DNA of 64,000 nucleotides from positions 617,645-681,644 of the forward strand of contig SJOL01006434.1 of the NCBI GenBank assembly GCA_004794785.1, written 5' to 3'. Numbering within the stretch: the first letter of the stretch is position 1; each line of letters begins with the position of its first letter. Below, piece by piece: positions 26,639 to 39,721 of this stretch. The notes under the pieces are model-generated. The model saw only the letters and a program-made list of their open reading frames with translations. It was not told the origin of the DNA and searched no databases. This stretch comes from Opisthorchis felineus (lineage: Eukaryota; Platyhelminthes; Trematoda; Opisthorchiida; Opisthorchiidae). The translations under genes were made by a program, and so were the position numbers.

Positions 26639-29600
26639 GTTCGTGTGGCCGTCTGTCTACTTGTCCATAAATCGGTAGTGGTAGGCAGTTGTAATCCTCT
26701 CAGCTTTGCTACCGAAATAGGGATGAGAATGCGATTCAACTTACGAATCAAAGGTCGTCACCAACGGATCTCGGGCTTATGGTGTGTGCAAAGCCACTCA
26801 TTGGTCAGATGTGATCAACCGATAGCCGGAATTAGTGAATTCGACTGCACTACCGTTCCGCACCCAAATGATGTCTGCGAGCCAGTGAATGTGGACTGTA
26901 GGAGGGATTTAGTCACCAGCATAGGAAGACCAAGAAGCCCTTTGGAGGAGAAACGATCACAGGTTCAGTAAATTGAAACCATTCTGCCGGGTTGTGGTCT
27001 CACTAGCAACCGGGGAGGCTAATTGAATTTTGATTCAAAATATTCAGCAGTAAGCCAGATGTAGTTTGCCAACATTGACTTCGTTATCGCATAGGAGCCC
27101 GGATGGCTCAGATACTAATTCCTCCTACCTACACTATCAAACCTTTTATCTCACTGGCTGTTCTTGATGGCACCTGTGTCCACTGTATGCAGCCTACCCT
27201 CATCGCAGGTGTCGAATGTGGCGTCCCTTCAATCGACTCCTGTGTTTCTAATGCTGCTTTCGGCTTAGGGTCGGATGTATACTGTATTTAGTAAACCAGT
27301 AAACCTTGTGTCTTTCCGGTGTACACTGAATGTAGCAACGTGAAACCATCCTAGATAACGGCCAAAATTGCCTGATACCACGATCTCATAGCAGTCGCAC
27401 AATGTACTACTATATTAACACCTTTTGACCTCATAGACGGAAGTCTCATAAACTGTGGATCGCTGAAATTTAGAATATGAGTTTCCATGCCGACAAGGAA
27501 ATATACTAGCTGAATTAAAGGGACAGCTGCGGCTGAAGGAACGAATAATGTCAGCTTTTGACAGATAGTCACGATGGCGATGCAAAAGCTGATTTGCATG
27601 GCATTAATTTCAAACCTCATAGAGGAACTGTCTTTCCCTACCATTTACCCGGCTCAGAACTCATGGGCTTGTTCTAATTTCAATTCAAGCCACTCGATTT
27701 TTAGTCTTTTCAGCCATACCAATTCGGCCACCCCATGGACATTTTCTACCTTGAGCACAAGGAGCATTGCGTACCAGACCTAAACACCGAAATGGCTCAC
27801 CAACTGGACATGAGATCATAACATAAATGAACCCCCGTCATTTTTTTCCCAGTTTTACTTCGCCGCTTTGACACGCCTCTGTGTCTGTGTTACCATTTGT
27901 GAGAACATTATCAGGACAGGTGCCAGCTCACGATCCATCGAAAAGTACTTTTTTAAAGTCTGAAGAATTCACGATCGTATCAGTTTTGTTTTAGGCCCTG
28001 AGTGTTTTACTATCCAAACCTCGGAGTAGGGATATTCATCCACCGCTAATCAGGTAGCAGATGAAGCACGGTTTTAAGTCAAACACTTACGCGTGACGGC
28101 TAGTATGAAGCCATCAAGAACTTAAGGCTAATTTTGTTCTTCACTGCGCATTCCAAAGCGCTTTTGGATTGGGGCTAGGTGCGTTTTGGGGAAAAATTAT
28201 AGGGTTTTCATTGTCAGCAAAATTGCCTCTTGGTATTCAACGCACGACTAGAAAATATATCCTAACATTGAAAACTATCCACTGACTGTATCCGGAAACA
28301 ACTTGACAGGCTAAAGACTCTTTTTCTGTGTGTGTAGATGCAACTCGAATATGTCATAGAAACTGAAATGAAAGCATTACGCGGTATATGCATGTTTTGT
28401 CATTGATGAAGTAAATCTGAATGTTCACGCAAAACCATCCGAAAAACTATCTTCATGAAACGACTAGACTGTGTACATTAATGAGTACCATGTTTCTTGT
28501 CTTAAATTCTAACAGCTAAGTCATTGCCTCAATACATTTTGGTAGCCATCTCTATGTGCGAAAACACAGTTTCACCGGATTAGATTGAATGCAGAATGCT
28601 AGGAAGTGAGAAGGGAATAATGAAGGCAGTGCAACTGTTTTAACGTCACTGTGATATCAAAAACTAAGTTTGCTAGGGCACGAATAATTATAATGAGTTG
28701 AACATCCTAATTACCAAACAAAAGTTTCAATATGAAAAACGAACTGGGACAGATGCATCCGGGGGGCTTGCCATACCGCCATTCGGAAAATTTCTTTAGC
28801 TTGCATTCATCCAGATACCTAACCAAGGCGTAATTCCATCCCCTCAGAACACCACCTCAGAACCCACCTCCGATGAACCGTTATTGCCTGTTCTGGACCA
28901 AAAGCAAACTAGAGTAGCTAGACTGTATTGCACCACAGAGTAACACAAGCGGCCACCATTCGTGGTTTAACAGCACGACTATTTATTATTGAAGCGGTTA
29001 CGAAATCCTTGCAGGAAACTGCTGTCGCTAAATTTCTGCGTGCTATTTTACTGCCAAGTGAAGCAAGTTTTGAAACATTGTATGACTGGCCATCTTTTGA
29101 GACGAGCCAATGGTTAAGCATCAGCCCAAAATAAAGACCATAATAGAGCTCACTATAAAAAAAGAATTCTATGGCATCATTTCTTATTCGTATGTAAGAT
29201 AATGCTGAAATCATACTTTACCGTGGTTTGGCCTACGTGAACAGTACAGATATTTATTATAAAAAGACTAGCAATTTTTGCATTGCGCACCACGGCAGAC
29301 TGATTTGTTTCGGTCGCCTGCAGGTTTCGGGTGCCTCTACTGAGTATACGTTGAGAGATAAAATACCACATGACGCTGGTACTTTCCTTCTCCTTATCTT
29401 CGACAATTAAGGAAGTAATGTTTTGTGAAGCTAGACTGACTAATATACTGTAAAGTTAAAGGTGAACTGAAACAGTCATAAAATTAAGGCTCTTAGGAAA
29501 GCAGAACATTAAGAATAACAAATGCACCTAGGACTCACTTAACCAATCCCATCAGACTACTTCTACATGGTTTAATGGATACAAAAGTCGCAGAGAACAT

Positions 29601-32234
29601 TGGTGGTATTAGCTTTGTTCTAACCACCTACATCCACGTCGCCAATATTTCTTTAAGTTGAGATTGCCGGTCATTAGCTTTTGCACGTGGTACGGTCACT
29701 CGCATAATGTCTAACAATTCTTACGATGATTCACAATCTGTGAGAGGTTGAATCACTAATTAACCATAAAAGCATAGGGGGCAAATAAGCGGCTGATTAA
29801 TTTTCGTAAAATGTCAGTAAAAAGGCACCCACAGCCTCACAATCATAAGCCCATTGCCTGAGTGTCATGATTATGACATAAATAAATTTGCTAATTCAGT
29901 ACACTATCTCAGCGTTGCATAATTTAAGACAAAAACTTACATGCGCGTTGTAAAATTGTCGATTTACAAAAACTATACGACACCGTTCGATGCGATTGTA
30001 TTTTTTCACAGTTATTGCTTCCCGGCTGTTTAACTGTTAGATATGGATCTGCCTGGAGAAATGAGAGAAATCTGGTCCTATACTAGCTGATGGACAACGT
30101 CTTGGTTTATACTCATCATGTTGTCTTCACCAAAATGGTCATTTTGCTCACATTTTAAATAGTTTTTATCACGAACTCCGTGGAATTTTCGGTCATGTGA
30201 TAACAGTAGGGATACAGTTTGCTCTAAATCATGAAACACAAAATTCACTTTGTTGTGCGATGTTTAAAACAGTTTGTATTGATAAAGGTTAGGCCATTGC
30301 ATCACAAAACGTCGAGTTTGTCACGTAGAAAACTGTTTTTGGACACAGCTTTCACACTCACTTAAAATTGGTTTGCCAGAGATAAAGCAATCTGCTTGTC
30401 ACCGGTGTCACTTCAATAGGAGTGTGTACAAATGCAAACAAACGGTGTGAGTGAAATTATCTAACTTTGTTGTTTAAAATAAAGTAAAAAAGCTTTTCTA
30501 TTAACCGTGGTTAAAGGTTTCGGGGTTGAAAATTAACTGTGATACGGCAAAGATTTAGTTCACCGAAGCGCTTTACTGAATATGTGCATAATAGTGTTTA
30601 AGACAGAAAGTGGTAGTTTTGCTTTTTATCTATTCCGCTAATCAGGATAGTTTCTAAAAACCCGCGGACAGGTTCTCGCATACTGCTTAATTTAGAAACA
30701 ACAGAAACTTCACTGATTACGTCCACATTTGGTCCACGGAGTAATCGGTTTGCTGTACACCATCAATTATGTGTGCATACGAGATCTAGTAAATTCGGTA
30801 AAATGTTACCTACTTGGCGCTCTGCTTTAATGATTTAATTATGTGTAAGACACTCATGTATGAAGCAAAATCAATAAAAGATTCTAACGTGTGTTTTTCG
30901 TATACGGAAATATTCTTACAAACATAAAGTCTTTTGGTGGCCCACTCCATTGTTCCCCAGTACGTACCAGAATTTCTTAGGATTACCAAAACGTGTACTA
31001 AAAACATTAAATTATACAAAGAGAAAATTAGAACCACTTTAACCCATTCACGTTTCCACCTACCAGATGATGGAAAACGACAAAATGGGGTTTTCTGACG
31101 TTGCGTGATTCCGTTTTCAGATGGAAAGATTGTGATGCACACGCAAGGTACGTTCAGCGCCTCTTCCGGTTTTGCGCCAAGCAATGCAGGGAACTTTTGT
31201 TCGCGGGTTTCTGCAAGGTTTTCAAAACTGCCTACTGGATCATTTGTGCTGCTCACTAACTCACAACGCCAAAAGTTGCTGCACCCGCCTTTTCAACTTA
31301 AAATCAGTTAAAGTGATTGGCTCCTGGAACTGCATATCCTTAGTCATAAATTGACCGTAGTTTTGCAATTTACTTGTATCTACTCAGTGAGTGACGTCAA
31401 CACGCAATTTAACCTAGAACGGTAGTCAACCCCGTGTTACTTCTGACTTGTGAAGAGGAAAACAGAGTTCATCTCCAAAAAATGTGCCTCATGAACTACA
31501 AATTGCCTAAGTAGCATTAAAAAACCCCACGAATTTCATAGTGAGCTTGGTTTTTCGCTTGCTAATATTGCTAACTTTATTTGTGTTACTTAAAAGAACA
31601 CCAGTTCCACAATCGGTTTATTGCCAATACAACAGACCATACTGTCATTTATGCAATTGTCTCATCATAAACGTCCAGCGATTTTACTGAGTATTAGGCT
31701 AGTATTACGGATGTCTATTTGAAACCATCGCTCACCTCACATCTCAGTAAATATTAAACGGTTTAAAAGGTCAGTTGGATCCTTTAATTCATTCTGTAGT
31801 CCATAGGTTTCAAAAACTGCAAGGCTGAAGGTCTTCTGAGTATGCTATCGCAGGCTTCGCGAGACATGTGATAGAGACAAAAAGTACTCATATCTGTATC
31901 AGCGGATCGCGCCGACTCGCGAACATAAATGCGTGCATCTATTCTTTGAGTAGGTTTTCAATTTACCATCTCCGTAGTAGTTCATCGTTCAACAGAGCAC
32001 AATCATCCAATGGATCGAGTGTATCATTCTTGTTTTTATGGAATTATCTAAATAAACACAAAATCACTACCGTCCTTTCCAATGATGTCCGCTTGCAACA
32101 TTAATGTTTGGCCGGACGGATATTTCATCATTTATAACAAGACGCTCAGAGTTCATTCTATATGCAACACTCAAATTAATGAGATATCATTAGAACGTTT
32201 TGACCAAAAACTGTTTCAAGCTAAAGAGCTTAGT

Positions 32235-33172
32235 TCCTGATTGCTCTACATGTCATCATACGGTAAGACTACATGTTGTTCGATAGAGAGTTACCAAAGC
32301 AAAACTGGTAAATATCAGTCATCATCAATAAAAACTTGGAGAAAATCCAAGATCTCCAAAGGATTACAAACGGGAAGCATCAGAAAACGCGAGCTCAGTT
32401 TCTATGAACTGCCGAGAGCAAACAAGGATGCCTTTCCACTAAGACCAATCGTATGACTCACAAAGACACTTTCGTCGTCTTACAAAGGAACTCTGGAGCA
32501 AGTTGAAATATCTTGTCAGCGGATCTCACTACTAAGTCAACAATGCAAAATAGTTCTTGGGAAAACTTGAGGACTGTAATGTCAAATAAGAAGACGGAAT
32601 CTGAGCCCCCTCTTTACATTCATAAACCTAGATTCCTTTAAGAGGACTGTTGCTTAAATTTCAGGTAGCGGTCACGCCTCAAGCCTGACTACGTACTCTG
32701 AATCCAAAGGAGAGTATTAAAAGCAACTTCGAGGAGCACCAATGCGATCTCCAATTTCAGGATTTATCGCCAAAATTGCAACGCATAATCTGGAGTCGCC
32801 TATAGCGAACAAGTGAACTATTAAATGACATTTTTGATGTCACACAATTCGCATTGAAAGGGGAAATTTCTGAAAAACCGTCATTCTTGTATGTACTTAC
32901 CACAAGATGCAAAATGAGTTATGGTATACAGAAAAGTGACGCACGCAGACCTATTCTCTACCTGGTTAAAGAATAACCCGAACTGCCTCAAACAAAGCTG
33001 TATCCGGACCCTGCTCAAATGGAGTAAAGCGCACTGGAACACGACAGAAGCTAAGAAGATAGCATGCATCAAATTTTTCAAATACGCGGATAGTCCAGAA
33101 ACTTCATTTGGTGAACCCTCAGAAAATCAAGCTCAACTAGCTGAAAACACAAAGAGAGAACAAAACAAATAA
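32235..33172 (+). mobile_element. Penelope-like retroelement, internal fragment
   Basis: A run of reverse-transcriptase segments in PLE order on the plus strand, spread over all three frames. No convincing GIY-YIG domain follows within the next 300 bases, where only weak similarity could be imagined. The copy is truncated at both ends and has internal deletions. It lies alone, about 8.6 kb from the 22.9-23.7 kb fragment and on the opposite strand, so it is a separate insertion. Confidence 0.8.
32235..33172 (+). pseudogene. PLE reverse transcriptase remnant, frameshifted, catalytic block missing
   Basis: Recognisable blocks in order: a segment before the fingers ending SFYELPRANKDAFPLRPIV (stop at 32454), which matches the PLE motif FYGLPK-H-K..PLRPI; then, in another frame, LTKELWSKLKYLVSGSHY and FLGKLEDCNVK; then GAPMRSPISGFIAK (from 32733), the Gly-x-Pro-Met-x-Ser-Pro motif B of PLE enzymes; then LNDIFDVTQFALKGE and SFLYVLTTR, equivalent to the block ending in the Leu-Pro-Phe-Leu-Asp-Val segment; then VYRKVTHAD and RTLLKWSKAHWNTTEAKK (open frame 32921-33172), the thumb. 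The stretch that should carry the YVDD catalytic box lies between motif B and LNDIFD, and here there are only a few residues. The enzyme is dead. Several stops and at least three frame changes mark it as old. Confidence 0.8.
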
Positions 33173-34911
33173 CCCTTTGGCACGTCAAATGTACCTTTGA
33201 AATGACTACAAAACCGTTAGGACGCCATAATACAACGCACACCTACAAATGGGTGAACAAACTGCGGAAACAGAAACAAAATTTCTCGGACATAGGCTAC
33301 TCAGCTTAACAATCCAAAGAAAGGAGTACAGACCAAAACCCAAAAGTTTTGAAATGAACCAATGGAATTTTGGGAGGTGTTTCAGTTAGCCAGTCACAGC
33401 AACGGATATCAACTAGTCTATGAAAACCACATAAACTCAGGCAATTGAGGAGTTATAAGCCACCTATGAGTACACTGTTGACCTTACCGCTGTTGGTGTC
33501 TAGGTTTTTGGAAGAAAATTGCCAGGCCCCAAGGACGGATCAACTGTCACCTGGTCGACCACCGATATGGTTGATGTTTCAGGTTTGAGTCAATTGTCAA
33601 GATAATTGTCTTCCTTTTTATTGCAGCGCCGGATTTGAGTCAAAATGACCTGGGACATTGTTCGCGAATGCCGAATTGGATGGTTCATCTATCACTGTGG
33701 GCTGTTCGTATTATATTATGGAATGAAGAAGTTCTCACTATTCCTAGAAAAAGGCTGAATATTTGACGACCGTGAAGAATCAGATGAATAAAAATGTATT
33801 GTCACTATTTTAGTGGTGCTTACTATAATTCACATGCAAGAAACGAAGGACACAAAATAACAAAGAAACTGTTATTAACATTGCCCGAAATTCAGCCGCT
33901 TACAGCTGCGAATAAACTTACAAAATTGCGGGCAAACGAGATGTATGAATAACGTCCTCATAATGATCATTCGTGGTTTCAATGATCGGCAATATCCCAT
34001 AGTTTTATTGTTGTACACTAACCGGGTAATTAGCTGATGAGATGTGTGCTCCAAAAACCCACTTTTGAACGGGTAAAATAAAGTGAGAAGTAATTTGGCT
34101 ATCTTGCTCTTTTATGCTTATTTATAACAGCACACAGGCTGGTAGGCTTTATGTTTGGAGACATTTATTACGCAAATGTGGCCGTTTCTCATGGCCTTTC
34201 TAATGGCAACGTCAGTTCATCACATAAAATATACGTCGCTCGACAACAAAATTTTCTAGGGCCTGTCAGTAATTCTAACAAAGGAAAACGAAAGTATCGA
34301 ACCACAGCAACAACTGTGTTATCTTTGCCTGAAATCAGTAACAATATGTCTTATAAATATGTAGAAGGATCTACAAATATATGAACCTAACCGTTGTATC
34401 TGTCAGCTACAACTGTACTTAAGTATGAACATGGACAATCCTTTTTCAACTTGTGAACTATTAATAACCACATACTAGACTGAAGGCTTCTCATATGAAG
34501 TTATGTCTGGCTTTTAGTGCACTTTGTTTCTTCGCGAATTCTTTATATGGATGTAACACACTATTCGCAAAGTTGCTAAACTCTGTGGCAGCTCACGACT
34601 GGTTTCGTCATTCTTGGAGCCTATCAGGTAAGCAAATTCCTTAAGTTTCCTTCAACATTATGTTATACTTGACCCCAAATTGCACAAACTCTGACAAATA
34701 CACTCATTTGCGTAATCGACTAACGTACCTACTGGGGGATGAGGTGGCCTGGTGCAGCACATTCAGTTAAAGAACAGCGTAAACAAGAGATTAAGCGGAG
34801 ATTCAGGTAAATTTCCTGTGAAAAATAAGTTATTCAAGTGGGTTGTTTTCCAAATCACAAAGATAATTTTTACCGGAGTTAAATTGTACCTACGAAGAAA
34901 GCCAAAAACTT
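33173..34911. other. Unassigned DNA
   Basis: The first ~300 bases directly follow the PLE thumb and are A-rich. They may be the degraded endonuclease part, but no cysteine set or YIG core could be found. The rest holds no recognisable gene. Confidence 0.4.
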
Positions 34912-34933
34912 TATATATATATATATATATATA
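34912..34933. repeat. (TA)11 microsatellite
   Basis: Uninterrupted alternating TA over 22 bases. This kind of simple repeat is expected to vary in length between individuals. Confidence 0.9.
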
Positions 34934-35988
34934 GTTACGATGCACGCATACAAACGGGCCTTAATGTCGCTGACCTGTTAAACATTATCGTTTTTTATTT
35001 GCTCATTGGTGGATTTGGTGCCATCTGCCAAGCTGTTAGCATGTTTATTGTTGGGGGTTTTGTGACGGGTCACGCGCGGCAACCAGTGTACGCACACCAA
35101 TATGATACTCGGCCTGTTTTCATAATCGCATGATAGTCGACCTCGCTCTACATACTCAAACAACTCTGTTGTTAACACTCCTTCGCGATCTTGCGTGAGT
35201 GGCCACGAATTCGTGCGCTTCAACAAAAAATGAGAGCTGTCCACCTTGGTATCATCCTGCATCACTTCACCTCTCGAGACCGTTTGCTGCGCGTTCCAGC
35301 AGCATTTCTAACGGTCCTAATTGTCTGGCATTTGTTTTGTCCCCCTATGTGGTAAAAGTTTATTTTTAAGCTGGATAACACAAAAAAGATGGTCTAATCG
35401 GAAATGACAAAGCAAGTGTTTCAGCTGCACAGAGCAAGTCTGTTCATTACGAAGCCCAGTTTTCTTAAAAACACAGTTGAAATCTAATTAAAAAGAATCG
35501 TTTAATTTATGGGCAGCTACCAGATTTATACACACTTTATAAGCGTTCTTTCCATGGACTTAAGGGTTATGTGGTACTGTTTACGTTTGAATCAAAGCTA
35601 ACCAAATTCCCCCTAGGTTAGAGTGGTACAACGCGTCGATCCACATGTGTGTACAAAGAACTGGGCATTACACCACACTAGTAATTAGGACCTTACATTT
35701 GCCTTAAATTTGCATTGTGCTGGAGTTCGATTTGCACACTTATATTTTGTTTTATCTAAACCTCTATTCACTAAGTTCAAATTGGCACGCAGCCGTACAA
35801 AAAACAGCACACGCCATGTACGCGTGAATTGTTTGCTGGTTAGTTTTACCCATCTGTTGAAGAACCTTCCATGAAGTGTTCTAAAAACACGTTGGCTTTT
35901 TTGTTGCATAACCATTTTAAAGTTTTATTTATGCTATCAAAACGTGATATCACTAGTTTGTGATTAACTGTTAACTAACACTTAGCGA
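34934..35988. other. Unassigned DNA
   Basis: Two unrelated minus-strand open frames of 95 (34978-35265) and 76 codons (35685-35915) are present, neither with a recognisable domain. No other structure was seen. Confidence 0.45.
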
Positions 35989-36071
35989 TATATTATTATT
36001 ATTATTATATTATATATATTATATATCTTATAGTATTATTATATATTATATTATATTATTACAATTTATTA
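35989..36071. repeat. AT/ATT low-complexity tract
   Basis: An 83-base block made almost only of A and T, with ATT trinucleotide repeats at its left end passing into irregular TATAT and TTATA units. It contains only one C and one G. Such tracts are slippage products and often unstable. Confidence 0.9.
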
Positions 36072-38771
36072 AAAAACGCTGGATTGATTTCGGATTATTG
36101 TTTTTTTGTCCAGCATTCCTGCATAACTCTCTCACCTAATAAAAACTTGCTTTTGGCATCTAGAAATGTGCTGCTGAGGAAGCCAAGGAAGTAAAAAAGC
36201 AGCATCAAGCTCGTACATAAATATGAGAGTGAAACTAAACTTCACACGCGGTCATGCAGACTTCTTTCGTTCGCTGCAGAATCCGGCGGAAATGTGATGC
36301 GTAAAAACTCAAGGAGTGTCGTGGAGGCATTGATAATACTGATGGCCACAAATATCTACGGATGAATGATCCTAACTCAGTCAATGGTAAAATCAGCCTG
36401 TAGGGTGGTTTTGAAGTTTCGTGAAGTGGCACAATTCTTGTGCACCTAAAAATTCCACAAGAATAAAAACGTCATTCCAAGCGTTCTGCTACGATTTCAT
36501 CAAACCACGGGGTGAAACAAACATTCTGTAGGTTTGTTACAAAAACTAAACTCACTTTTATGGCACAGTTGTTATCGGGCTCCTGAAAGCTGGGCCTCCA
36601 CAATGCTTTTGTCTTTATATGCTTGCAGATGTATCAAAAATGACCTTTTAGTTGTTCATGTTACCACGCGGCTACTGACTAGTTTGCGCAGCTCAGTGAT
36701 TTGATCCTTGGCTGTCGCTCTTATTCAGACCAACTGCTGAGTTGTTCGTAAAACTATTCGACTACAACTGGACGGTCACATTTTTCATTCGTTTTTTATT
36801 GTCTTCAGAAAATGTTTATTCCAACAAAATCTCTCAAGTGGCATCAGGACCAGACCCTTGTGTTCAATCTCAGTCCATAAACTTTTGCGCAACCCACTGC
36901 ATTTTTCGTTTTTTAACCGTGTACTCCTGAAGCCAGAATGATGCCGAAAGATGACCCATCTGCGTTTTTAGAGAAGATACAACCACACATTTAGAGTAGT
37001 TAGTATTTCCCCTCTGCGCTGTCACTTTGTCAATGCAATATCTTGTTTCAAACTCTGTTCGCCATAAAACCCCTTGCACGACTGTGAAAGCCTAACAGGG
37101 CCTGAAAGACGGGTGGGTGAATCCATTTGCATTTTGTTCACTTTACCAGTTTGGTGTTGAAAACAACCTTAGACGAATAATGATATATATTTTGCCAGTA
37201 GATTTATGTCCAGCGATTACTCAGAGGTCTTTTTTCCAGAAGAACGCAACCGCGGACGTTTTCGGATGAGCTGCCTGTGGAACAAGGAGGTGCTAAAGGG
37301 TCAAGTTCTTGCGGCTATCGTTAGTTCAACAGCGGTTGATATGCACATCTGGAGGATTGGCAATACAAAATAAGAATATTTTCCAGTGCAAGTACCGAGC
37401 AAATTAGATTGTTGTCACACAAAAGTTGATGATAAAGAAATCAAAGTTTAGCAGTCACTGGATGACTAGTTATCATTTAGGACAGAAACCAACAACAGCT
37501 AGCTGGAAAGACATCCTCAGCTTGCAACACACCATAAATATGTATAGATCACCAATAAAGGCTGATAACCAGACCACGGAACAATAAGCGCGTTTGAGCT
37601 ACTATCGATTTCTACCAAACAAACAACAGAGTGTTGAAAAGTTCGGGCTGGATTTTCGTCAACCCAATCAAACAATAAAAAAGCCTTTTACTTCAATTGT
37701 ACTGTAGGTAGTACGCCTTTATTACTAGATAATTGCACCAACTTGGTGGCTTATCCGTTTTTAGTAAAAGAAACAAAAACCACCTGGTGGTAAACCAACT
37801 GTAAGAGGACGCAAATTGATTAATGATGTGGGACGCCAGACCGAACCGTCGCTACTGTTCTCGTTGATATTGTTGCTAATGAACGTGATAAGAGGTTAAG
37901 GGCGCTAATTACTTTGTGATAACACATGAGCCTGTATCTATATTTTACCATAATTAGCAAGCTAGGTTCGGAAATCTCGTGTCTGCAAAATTATAGGTCT
38001 TTAGTTTCAAAAGACTCATTTATCTCCTTCATAAACAGATTTGCACCTTTGGAAATTTTAATGCATGTATTTATCTTAGCGTAAGATGAAATTGTCCCTA
38101 TTCGCTTTAAACTGCGCTGGGATTATCATAGAGCAGTCCACCTGTTCTACAATTACAGGCAGCAGCACGCAAAACAACGTTATCCAGGCTTGCTTTTTAG
38201 AGGAAAGCTAATTAAATTTTGCAGGCTAAGTGTAACACGGAAAAGGGAACAGTCCACAACGGTTCATTCCCGGTAACCGTGTGGGTCTGAAACCTCTGCG
38301 CTTCATTGAGCTGCATCCGAACAGCGCCAGAAGTAGGTAGACAGAACAGAGAGAAAAGCCTAAAAGTACAGTGCAGCACTCAATAGCAATTGTATATAAG
38401 ATGCGACCTTGCACTGTTCTTCGACAAGCTATATGCGGGGTCGCAATATGTGATGCCTAGGGAACCACGCCGTCTGTGCGTTTCGTTCTGGTAAGAAACA
38501 CACGGTATCGTCCACCTAATTACTTGTTTCTTGTCAGAGTGCTTGGTTTGATAGCAGGATCCGGGTGAAAAATAATTGCAGCTGTCCTCGAAGTTTACCT
38601 AAAACAACAGTTCATAGACTTCCGTCACACAACACTGGTAGAATTTCAGCGAACCTTAATTTCTTGCTGAAGCAATCACACTTGAGTCAGCATCACCCAT
38701 AATTTCTGTGCGGACAATTTGTGAGTATCACTTGAGTATTAATGTCATATGTTAAAATAGCCAGTGTGAAG
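36072..38771. other. Unassigned DNA upstream of the BEL/Pao fragment
   Basis: No recognisable gene. The protease, reverse transcriptase and RNase H that should precede the integrase of a BEL/Pao element were looked for in 36.1-38.8 kb on the plus strand and were not found, and no second copy of the downstream LTR was noticed. Confidence 0.45.
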
Positions 38772-39677
38772 TCAGAGCACCCCTTTGCACCAACCGGCCT
38801 TGACTACTTCGGACCGTTTTAAACTCGCGAGGGCCGTATTAAGAAGAAGCGGTATGGCTGTATTTTCACCTGTTTGCAAACAGGTGCAATATATATAGAA
38901 GTGGCTTATTCGCTATCCAGTGACCCATTCCTCATGGCATCTTCTTGGTCCGTCAGTCGACAAGGAACCCCAAAAGAGGTGCATGGTAATAGAGGCACTA
39001 ACTGTGCTGGAGCGGAAATAAAGTTGAAACAGTTCATGAAGACTTTGGATTGTAACAAAGTGAATAACGACGTTCTGCGAAGAGAAGTTGATTGGCACTT
39101 TAACTCTCCCTATGCTAACCACAGAATTGGCATCTGGGAGGGGATTATAAGGTCGATTCGACGTGTTCTAAGTGCAGTCTATCGGGAGCAAGTGCTAACG
39201 GAGGAATTGTTGACAACTTATTTGACGGAAATGGAACGAATACCAGACAACCGCCCATTGATCGTATTGCTGAATGATCCAGATAATACCGATGTTCTGA
39301 CCCCGAACCATCTTTTATTATCCCGAGTATCATACGTCCCTATTGAAGATCCAGGAATACGATACCGATGTACTTGGAAGTGGAGACAGAGTCAGATTAT
39401 GGCCGATACATTTTGGCGCCAATGGCTAAGAGAATGCATTCCACTGCTCCGGATGCGGCATAAAAGGACGGCTATTCGAAGGAACATGCAGATGAGTGAT
39501 TTGGTATTGATAATTGGAGAAGAACGTACGCGCGGTACCCGGTCAAAGGGGGACATAACCATCGCTATTCCTGGATCGGATGGGTGCATCAGAACGGTAG
39601 TGCTTAAGACTCCCGACGGTTCAGTAACCACAGATATACAGAAGGTATGCATGCTAGAAGAGGTACGTAAAACTTAG
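38772..39677 (+). pseudogene. BEL/Pao integrase and DUF5641-like C-terminus, inactivated
   Basis: Integrase inserts the cDNA of the element. The frame starts in the catalytic core with PFAPTGLDYFGPF (38781-38819), whose Asp is the first catalytic acid. An in-frame TAA at 38820 follows, and then 38823-39677 continues without a stop (the part after the first ATG at 38874 is 267 codons). Near residue 35 of that part, the usual Ser-Asp-Asn-Gly-Thr-Asn motif reads GNRGTN, so the second catalytic Asp is Asn. The third acid is kept in IGIWEGIIRSIRRVL (about residues 83-97). LTPNHLLLSR lies near 142-151. The tail has the W-R-Q...AD-FW-R-W pattern near 167-184 and then MSDLVLIIGEE and IPGSDGCIRTVVLKTPDG, typical of DUF5641 at the end of BEL/Pao polyproteins. 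The stop, the Asp-to-Asn change and the missing upstream enzymes make it a pseudogene. Confidence 0.88.
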
Positions 39678-39701
39678 GCACTCGGTCACCGTAGAGGACA
39701 T

Positions 39702-39720
39702 GAGGGAGTGTGAGAGGGGA
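39702..39720 (+). other. Polypurine tract of the BEL/Pao element
   Basis: The run GAGGGAGTGTGAGAGGGGA is nearly all purine, lies 25 bases after the stop of the integrase frame, and is followed at once by CTGTGG, with a TG that could begin an LTR. LTR elements use such a tract to prime the second DNA strand. Confidence 0.55.
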
Positions 39721-39721
39721 C

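Larger units (their letters stand above)
23661..32234. other. Unassigned DNA, no recognisable gene
   Basis: About 8.6 kb without a recognised gene or transposon domain. The longest frames are 148 codons (30810-31256, minus) and 122 codons (26603-26971, plus), neither with a known motif. Small hairpins at 25654-25711 and 26603-26638 are listed separately. TTAACCGTGGTTAA at 30501-30514 is a perfect short palindrome. Confidence 0.5.

Noticed and set aside
26603..26971. 122-codon open frame on the plus strand
   Set aside because: Considered as a possible host exon because of its Cys content, but no domain pattern or convincing splice sites could be argued.
27089..27290. GGATGGCTCAG box-A-like start of a SINE
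   Set aside because: No acceptable box B at the right distance and no match to the SINE body found elsewhere in the window.
30810..31256. 148-codon open frame on the minus strand
   Set aside because: No recognisable motif. It has a hydrophobic stretch but no consistent membrane topology. Length is near chance and the plus strand is also open over part of it.
33173..33460. Possible endonuclease domain after the PLE thumb
   Set aside because: Faint likeness could be imagined, but there is no Cys set, YIG core or conserved Arg/His, so it was not called.
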